This document shows, one piece after another, positions 8,362 through 13,885 of a DNA stretch of 13,885 bases. Location: assembly GCA_003024985.2 (NCBI GenBank), contig PXIH01S0025464.1; one strand, given 5' to 3'. The stretch's first letter is position 1. Every line of letters starts with the position of its first letter. This DNA comes from Euperipatoides rowelli (taxonomy: Eukaryota > Onychophora > Udeonychophora > Euonychophora > Peripatopsidae). The position numbers and the translations under genes are program-made. The notes beneath the pieces were generated by a model that was not told where the DNA came from, did no database searches, and saw nothing but the letters and a program-made list of their open reading frames with translations.

Positions 8362-9214
8362 GTAGTAGTTCATAATTTTGTTTGTATTTTTTAAGGGTGA
8401 TCTGAGCCCCTTAATTCTTTATTTTTAGGGGAAAAAAATTACAAAAAATATATTATTCTTATTTTGCACAATAATTATACAAAATACAAAATTATTTTTT
8501 ACATATCCTTAATTTTGTTTGTATTAATTCTTTGAATTAAACTGTATAAGCATCTTGCTTAAATCTTTTATTAATAAATAAATAAATATAATCTAACCTG
8601 CATTTTTGCAACATGAATGGTGACTGACAGACACTGGTCGTCATATTTAATTTATTTTTTAAATAAATTTATTCTTTATACAATAGCTAGATTATATAAC
8701 ATACAGTAGGTTCTTCATAACACATACAATCCAGTACAGCGTACATAAATTCTAAATCATACTTTAAACATCATAGGCGACAATCAGAATAGAAATTAAT
8801 TTTACATAGAATACGTCTTGAAAAATCCATAATTTGACATATGAAAATCGGCAAATAATGGTGTACTATAATAGGCTTACTTAATATTTTAAAGAACCTA
8901 GAAACTGACATATGAATGTAATTCCAGTGACATCTTTATATACTTATCGATTTATTCTGAAGATATACTTTCACTTCCAAAATGCAATTGTTTGATTAAT
9001 AGCTTACTTTTTCATTAGATTCATTCTGATCTAACATGTGCATGTCACCTAACGTAAAAAGTTGCAGTTTTAAGAAACTAATATTATTGATCGTACTAAT
9101 GGCTTGCCTGAGTGGAAGTTATACAGTACTTATATATTTAGCTTTATTTTATATTTATTGCACTTTAAAAATTTGCATTTGGTTTTAATATCTTAGTTTT
9201 TCGATACTAAATAA
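8362..9214. other. AT-rich stretch without a supported gene
   Basis: No coding exon recognised. A nine-base perfect AT stem (AATTTATTT / AAATAAATT) lies at 8649-8669, and a short AAAT run at about 8573-8588. If the motifs at 7282 and 9215 are the two ends of one retroelement, this is its degraded interior, but no reverse transcriptase signature is visible. Confidence 0.4.
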
Positions 9215-9302
9215 CTATGCAAAATTTGGCAGATTTATCTTGAGAGATGCGGAAGATATTCGCTGTACAAACAAACAAAGAAACTTCTTCATATATATAT
9301 GT
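9215..9302 (+). repeat. Possible retroelement 3' end with ACAAACAAACAAA and (AT)n tail
   Basis: The order of motifs is TATGCAAAATTTGGCAGATT, then TGAGAGATGCGGAAGATA, then TACAAACAAACAAAGAAAC, then TTC(AT)n. It matches the general plan of a very common invertebrate repeat end (AAATTT, a GAG/GAT box, ACAAACAAACAAAC, A/T-rich tail) that I associate with RTE-like and related elements. The match is from memory and degenerate, and no target duplication was found. Confidence 0.35.
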
Positions 9303-9430
9303 ACAGTATATACAGCCAGTCATTTCACAATAGCCACACTGAAGTATTACGAGTGATTTCACACATAACTGCAAATTATCTTGCCTTTATTCTTAAATAT
9401 TAGAAAAAAAATCACTAATTTAATCATTAA

Positions 9431-9616
9431 TTTTTTTTTTTTAAACCACTGTTTTTTCTTATGCACAATTATTTACAAAATCAGTATTCAATGAAAAAAA
9501 GTCTTCTTGTACAAAGTCTAATCCGAGGTAGATTTTCCCGGATTCGAACCAGCGACCAGCTTGGTCCTGGAGAGCACTGTCAGGGTGCTTTACTGACTCG
9601 ACTAGCCCCACAGGGC
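9431..9616 (-). mobile_element. tRNA-derived SINE
   Basis: On the minus strand an element of about 186 bp starts near GCCCTGTGGGGCTAG. It contains a box A-like TAGTCGAGTCAG (9604-9593) and a perfect box B GGTTCGAATCC (9550-9540), then a roughly 95-bp unrelated body, and ends in twelve A (9442-9431). This is the standard SINE order: RNA polymerase III promoter in a tRNA-like head, body, A-tail. The T-arm pairs at four of five positions, but the 3' side of an acceptor stem (AAAATCT) does not pair with the 5' end, so this is not a working tRNA gene. Flanking duplications are not clear, which suggests age. The body gives no clue to the partner LINE. The plus-strand frame at 9461-9736 is a shadow. 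Confidence 0.7.
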
Positions 9617-10254
9617 AATTCTATTGATTTTAAATGTTTTAAAGTAGTTATATTTTTAAAATCATTTAATTACAATTTAAAAATTTTTTATAGCACCCTT
9701 TCCTTACTCCTATGGACATTTCACCACCTCAAGTGAAGTTTAGAAAAATATTATTGTAAATCGTATAAGAAAAATACGATTTTAATTTCAATCTGAATTA
9801 TATTAGGTAATTTAAAGTTTTCATGCATTAATTTGGTTTTAAATTAAGTAAATTGTAAATCCTCGCCTGAAAGTTTTTCTTTTTTGTCCTTCCTTCACTT
9901 GTTTGTCACTCACTCTTGACTAGGAGGGAAGAAAGTTGGAAACCGTCCCTCTTTAATAAATTACCACTGGCATAGTTTGAACTGTTGGTGAAATTTGGGA
10001 TCAAATTATTTTTAAGAGGGGGGAGAATATGAAGATGCTGCTTTACTAAAATATTTTAATTGTGATATTAATTCATGCTTTGAGAGGATCTGCCTTTAGT
10101 TTATGTTTTTTTACGTTATAATAATCTATGTTAGACGATCGTAAACATTGAATAAAACAGGTGACTTCTCTGAATGTGCGAAATAATTGTAATTATATTC
10201 ATTAAAACCTTTCAATAGATAATTATCATACTCGCTAATATAAAGAGTAACCAA
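9617..10254. other. AT-rich stretch, nothing recognised
   Basis: No exon, RNA gene or element border can be supported. A slightly purine-rich patch with GAGGGGGGAG lies near 10016-10024. Confidence 0.4.
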
Positions 10255-10440
10255 CTTTTGTTTCCTCATCTTACTTGAAGAGTAACGGTTTTGTACCGTT
10301 GTCCTCTAAGGTATTCTTCATTCAGGCATTTTGGGTTCCTGCAGTTTTCCAGAGTTGAGGAATGGCACAGAGCTGTTCTTTTCGAGCCTGACCAGTCCCG
10401 TGCTGTGCCATAATCGCTCCAGTCAGATGGAACTTTTTAG
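10255..10440. other. GC-richer island with hairpins, unidentified (probably an old repeat)
   Basis: Base composition is visibly higher in G and C than its surroundings. It contains two stems: AACGGT/ACCGTT with a five-base loop (10284-10300) and ATGGCACAG/CTGTGCCAT with a 32-base loop (10362-10411). On the minus strand one frame stays open for over 50 codons, with text such as WSDYGTARDWSGSKRTALCH, and a second frame reads IMAQHGTGQARKEQLCAI. Neither matches a domain I know and no splice sites are clear. A piece of a transposable element or a conserved non-coding element are both possible. Confidence 0.35.
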
Positions 10441-10502
10441 TTACCGATAATTCCTTTATTTTACTGGTATGTAGTCAATTCTCACTTCAGTAGTTTTTAC
10501 TC

Positions 10503-10531
10503 CAAATGTACATCCTTCGTTTGTACATTTG
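10503..10531. repeat. Perfect 10-bp inverted repeat, 9-nt loop
   Basis: CAAATGTACA (10503-10512) and TGTACATTTG (10522-10531) are exact reverse complements around TCCTTCGTT. A T-run and AATAAA (10543-10548) follow. It may be structural chance or a small processing or terminator-like hairpin of an unidentified transcript. Confidence 0.8.
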
Positions 10532-10548
10532 AACTTTTTATTTAATAA

Positions 10549-11601
10549 AATGTAAACAATCAGTCTGCTGTTTTCACAGTGCTTGTTCTAGTAATCATAG
10601 TTCCATCTCTGTCATGTTTTTATCGTGCAGCCATCTTTGTTAGACATCATCTTGAGCTTTTATATCAATAGTATATTCTAGAGGAGCAACCAAATACAAC
10701 TAAAGATAAAAACTATTTTGATGAATGACCAATGATTAAGTTTTACTTATCTTTTTATCCATAATACTTAATACAATTAAATTATACATAGTAGGAGAAA
10801 AACAGACTCCTCAACGTGATTAGAAACATAGTTTTTACCGTATGGAAAAATACAATGTTTAAAGACGAAGTCACATCACCATTCCTTCTGACAATATATA
10901 ACAACTATGGTAATTAAAAAAATTTACTCTAAAGAATAAGTCCAGCAATGTTTATGATAATAGAAAAGGTAAAAGACTACCGTACTAAATTTGAAAAGTC
11001 CCACTAAATGACGAAATAATCTATTTATTTTTCATTTCCAGCATTGTTACATTCTTCTCTCATCCGACAGGCACTCTTCTATGTATATATTGATGTTGCA
11101 GGAAAATTATCAATTAGACAGTCCAGAATAAACTGGCACAATTTTGGAAATGTATTGTGTTAGGCTTTCATCCTAATGGCATAAAGTCCCTGTTCAGGCG
11201 TAAGATAAAATGAAACAGTGATATTAAAATAGTGAAGAGAACGGTTGTATTTTTAAATGAAATAAAAGGAAGATATGCTGAGCTTCCAATGACTTATTTG
11301 GCTGGATCTAAACTGCTTAAGCAATACAAAGGCAGCATCTCACTGTCATAAGAACAGGTAACATTAAAGTCACAAACTAACCAAAGCTGTAAATTTATAC
11401 CAGCAGAGTGGTACACTCTCCTTGGATTAATATCCGTTAATCAAGCCACAGAATAAAGTAAATAAATAAATAGAATACTTGCTGGAATGACGATGAATAT
11501 CATTACAATCGTACTAGACATTGAGAAATGTATGTACAATTTTCCTGAACTTGACTTTATGGAAGACTTATCGTTTGCATGCAATTAAATTATCTCAATA
11601 G
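10549..11601. other. AT-rich stretch upstream of the recognisable LINE
   Basis: No gene is supported. The last 100-150 bases may be the eroded 5' part of the LINE endonuclease, but the frames there show no clear family residues, so I do not extend the element into it. A short AAAT run lies near 11459-11471. Confidence 0.4.
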
Positions 11602-11942
11602 ATGTGTGTCTTTTTTGGTTGTGGTTCAGTTTATTCACCCCCCAGAGATGAATATGCGAATTATACAAAGGATTTCATACGAAAAGAAATTGATAGATAT
11701 TTAACTATGAACAGCAATGCAAACATAATGATTGTTGGTGACTTTAATGATTTAAATCTTAGAGATCTATCAGGTTTAAATTTATTTAAACAGATTAAGG
11801 ATTAAATTTTACAGCACAAGTTGAAGTGCCTATTTCAATGTCAGACCAAAACCTAGTCCAAGTCAAGTGTGGTAACTATTTGAACATTAATATCTCTACA
11901 ACTCAATACTTATGCAGGCCTAGAAAAAAAATCCAGTTATGA
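11602..11942 (+). pseudogene. LINE endonuclease (exonuclease-endonuclease-phosphatase fold) remnant
   Basis: The first fragment contains SVYSPPRDEY (about 11629-11658) and IMIVGDFNDLN (about 11725-11757), the classic YxPP and GDFN motifs of the LINE apurinic-type endonuclease that nicks target DNA. It stops at 11803-11805. A second fragment in another frame, 11808-11942, holds VPISMSDQNLVQVKC, which corresponds to the SDH-containing C-terminal motif, here SDQ. The PTR and LDxI blocks expected between GDFN and SDH are missing, implying a deletion near the frame change. N-terminal motifs are absent. The catalytic histidine of SDH is replaced, so the domain would be inactive even if read through. 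Confidence 0.8.
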
Positions 11943-12324
11943 GTATTTCGGTAGAAAAGTTAGCAGCTATAATTTGAGCAATATATTGAATATAAGTGAC
12001 CTAGATCTTATGGTTGATACTTTTAGCCTTGAATTAAAAAAATTATATGAAACTAGTTTTCCTATAGGAAAAAAAAACTAATAATAACAATAATAATACT
12101 TGGTGTAATAAAAATATTGTAGACCTAATAAAAAAAAAAATATTTCATGAAAAGGCTGATGAAATTAGCATAAAAAATATTTAAATGGAAATAAAATATA
12201 AGGTAAAAAGATCTAAAATGGAGGAATATAAAAATATGATAGAAAATATTAAAAAAGGCTCATCTGATTATTTTACGATATTAATAAATGTAGTGATAAA
12301 TATATATAAAAAAAGGCAATTCAG
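11935..12324 (+). pseudogene. LINE ORF linker between endonuclease and reverse transcriptase, broken
   Basis: Three successive open pieces (11935-12081, 12080-12184 and 12185-12351, in two frames) have the lysine- and glutamate-rich composition usual for this linker, with a TWCNKNIVDLIKKK-like segment matching the W-x-n-I-K pattern seen before the RT. An A-rich run at 12070-12077 lies by the frame change at 12080, consistent with slippage-type indels. Assignment depends on position between the two identified domains. Confidence 0.55.
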
Positions 12325-13422
12325 TTACCGAATACATCAGTAGATGATACGGCCATGTCAATTGGAGAATACTTTAGGGATGTTGCAAACTCGAAGACAG
12401 CATTGAATAGAGAGCTATTGCCATGTTTTTTACCTGGTTTGCAAATTAAGCAGGTGGCAGAGTACTGGATATACAAGGAACTTAAAAAATTACTAATAAA
12501 AATAATAAAATACCAGATGGCATCCCAAATTTTATATTGAGATTTTTTGCTTTTTACCTATGTTTACCCAGATTTATCATTATAAATAGGTCTCTGTCAT
12601 CGGGTAAATGTCCTAGATTGTGGAAAGAAGAACTAAACATCCCAATTCCCAAATCTAATAAGGTAACCTCATCTAATGACATAAGACCGTTATGTATTAC
12701 ATTAAGCATTGGTAATATACAATTTGCTGATTACTGATGTAAGACTGTGTATAGATGTAAAATAATTTAGTGGTCTTACAAAGAGATCGACATCACAATA
12801 TCTTGTGATGCTGTATAACTAAGTAATGATAAACCTTGAAGATCCAAAACTAAATGCTGCTACAGTTGTTATAGACTTTAAAAAAGCCTTTAATTGTATA
12901 GATCACAATTCATTTGTTTCATCCCTCTTAAAGGTAACTGCGGAGGCAGGAGTAGTTGAATGGCTGTGTTGTTCATTGAGTTCAGACAACAATCTATATT
13001 ACTACCCATTTCTGGGAGAATAATGAAATTCTATTGTAGCAATGGTGTCCCACAGGGGTCAATCCTCAGTGGTCTGATCTTCTCGGTTGCTACAAATGAG
13101 ATTGCTGGTACGTTTAACCATAGGTTCAAATTTGTAGATGATTGTTGTCCATTGTATGTGTAGAAATAGAAATGAAGTTTAAGAGAAGATTGTTGAACCA
13201 TTAGAGGATATAGGTATGTCATTGAACTTGGATAAATGCTGCTATCTTCTACACTCTTTTGTAAAGAAATACCAGGCATTTGATATAAATATTGGAGATA
13301 ATCACATAGACAGAAAAAGCTGTGCTAAAATCCTAGGAATCGCTTTACAGGAAAACCTAAAGTGGGATTTACATGTCATGAACATAATAGGAAAGGCTCA
13401 AAACAAGATGTTTATATTATAG
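12325..13422 (+). pseudogene. LINE reverse transcriptase domain, multiply frameshifted
   Basis: Fragments in order: an N-terminal piece with SIGEYFRDVANSK (12355 onward); the finger region IPDGIPNFIL (12510-12539), WKEELNIPIPKSN and SNDIRPLCITLSI (to about 12710); GLTKRSTSQ then a stop at 12820; motif A VVIDFKKAFNCIDH with the catalytic Asp at 12874-12876; motif B NGVPQGSIL (13041-13067); motif C FVDDCC (13131-13148), with both Asp present; and the KILGIALQENLKW motif (about 13324-13362). In motif A the usual AFD reads AFN. At least three frame changes and stops at 12820, 13021 and about 13161 separate these. The enzyme would copy element RNA at a nicked target; this copy cannot make it. Confidence 0.85.
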
Positions 13423-13837
13423 AAACTAAGAAGAGTAAATGCTATGCTACAAGAGAAATAATGATTGATATTTAGAAATCATTTATTAGGCCAGTTCTCG
13501 AATATGCAAGTGTGGTTTGATATTCATCCATTACAAGAGATCAATCTATGGCTATAGAAAGAGTGTAAAGCAGAGCTCTTAGAGTAATTTTGAAGAAAAA
13601 CTTTACCAGTTATAATGAAGCTTTAATTCTATTTGACCTACAAAGACTTGATATAAGAAGAATTAACATTGCAAAAGCATTTACAGTGGGGTTTTTTTCA
13701 ATGAGTTCCCTTTGTTTAACCCTCCTTTGAATTTTAACATTTCAGGTATAAACATTAGACATTCTAACGAGATCCACTAGGTGTTCATCAGGACATCTAG
13801 GTATAAAAAATCACCTATACAGGTTTTTTTTTTATAG
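13423..13837 (+). pseudogene. LINE C-terminal domain remnant
   Basis: After the RT, KLRRVNAM is followed by stops. The open text then resumes with SFIRPVLEYASVV (about 13478 on), SSITRDQSMAIERV, RALRVILKKNF and ALILFDLQRLDIRRINIAK, interrupted by TGA and TAA where conserved residues (W and Q/E) are expected. A later frame has FNPPLNFNISGINIRH and SRYKKSPIQVF before a stop at 13835-13837. These are the recurring blocks of CR1/L2-like LINE C-termini. The polyadenylation end is not visible before the window ends. Confidence 0.7.
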
Positions 13838-13885
13838 TCTTATAGAATAAATTATTAATTTTAGTAAATAGTTTTTAAATATTAA

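Larger units (their letters stand above)
11602..13885 (+). mobile_element. Decayed APE-type LINE (CR1/L2-like non-LTR retrotransposon), truncated by the window edge
   Basis: A continuous set of fragments in the right order spells the single large ORF of an apurinic-endonuclease-type LINE: endonuclease, linker, reverse transcriptase, C-terminal domain. The frame changes at about 11806, 11935, 12080, 12325, 12500, 12740, 13020 and 13145, and many in-frame stops occur, so it is long dead. C-terminal features (RPVLEYASVVW, then an ERVxxRALR-like block) fit the CR1/L2/Daphne-like group of the jockey superfamily; exact clade uncertain. The start is missing or unrecognisable, and the 3' UTR would lie at or beyond the right edge. 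Orientation is opposite to the RT fragment at 1-96. Confidence 0.85.

Noticed and set aside
9536-9614. A functional tRNA gene on the minus strand
   Set aside because: Box A and B exist but the acceptor stem does not pair, and an extra body and A-tail follow, so a SINE is the better reading.
9461-9736. 91-codon plus-strand frame
   Set aside because: It overlaps the antisense of the SINE, whose tRNA-like head explains the less AT-rich sequence.
13031-13279. 82-codon minus-strand frame
   Set aside because: It is the antisense shadow of the LINE reverse transcriptase motifs B and C.

Overview
The window looks like AT-rich, repeat-dominated nuclear DNA from an invertebrate animal. Supporting signs are introns with polypyrimidine tracts, several families of decayed retrotransposons and DNA transposons, long microsatellites, and no long open reading frames or operon-like layout. 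A crustacean or other arthropod is my best guess, from the style of the LINE remnants and scattered TAGGCCTA-type words, but this is weak. I see no CRISPR array, no prokaryotic gene cluster and no intact protein-coding gene.

Layout. At 1-96 (minus strand) lies a fragment of a non-LTR reverse transcriptase running off the left edge, next to a possible plus-strand retroelement tail (97-166). At 1593-2026 there is the best candidate for host coding sequence: two short exons, spliced in phase 0 across a 248-bp intron and ending in a stop. I cannot name the protein. From 2656 to 2815 is a degenerate TTATTG repeat interrupted by a 48-bp near-perfect hairpin. At 4294-4760 is a small DNA transposon with imperfect inverted ends starting TAGGG and a near-perfect 8-bp target duplication, as expected of hAT-type MITEs. 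At 5212-6219 is a second fold-back element with about 83-bp inverted arms and a hAT-like right terminus.

From 7282 to about 9302 a set of features may form one degraded retroelement: a 5'-border-like motif, a 616-bp almost G-free minisatellite, a perfect (ATT)20 microsatellite, and a 3'-end-like motif with (AT)n tail. A tRNA-derived SINE on the minus strand (9431-9616) follows. A GC-richer island with a 9-bp hairpin at 10255-10440 is unidentified. From 11602 to the right edge lies one long, badly decayed LINE on the plus strand with recognisable endonuclease, reverse transcriptase and C-terminal segments, broken by several frameshifts and stops.

The elements do not work together as a system: the window reads as the 3' end of a host gene followed by transposon-rich intergenic DNA (or very large introns). 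I did not find a convincing previously undescribed system. The most noteworthy points are the G-free minisatellite, the hairpin inside the TTATTG repeat, the small elements with definable ends, and the unnamed terminal exons.
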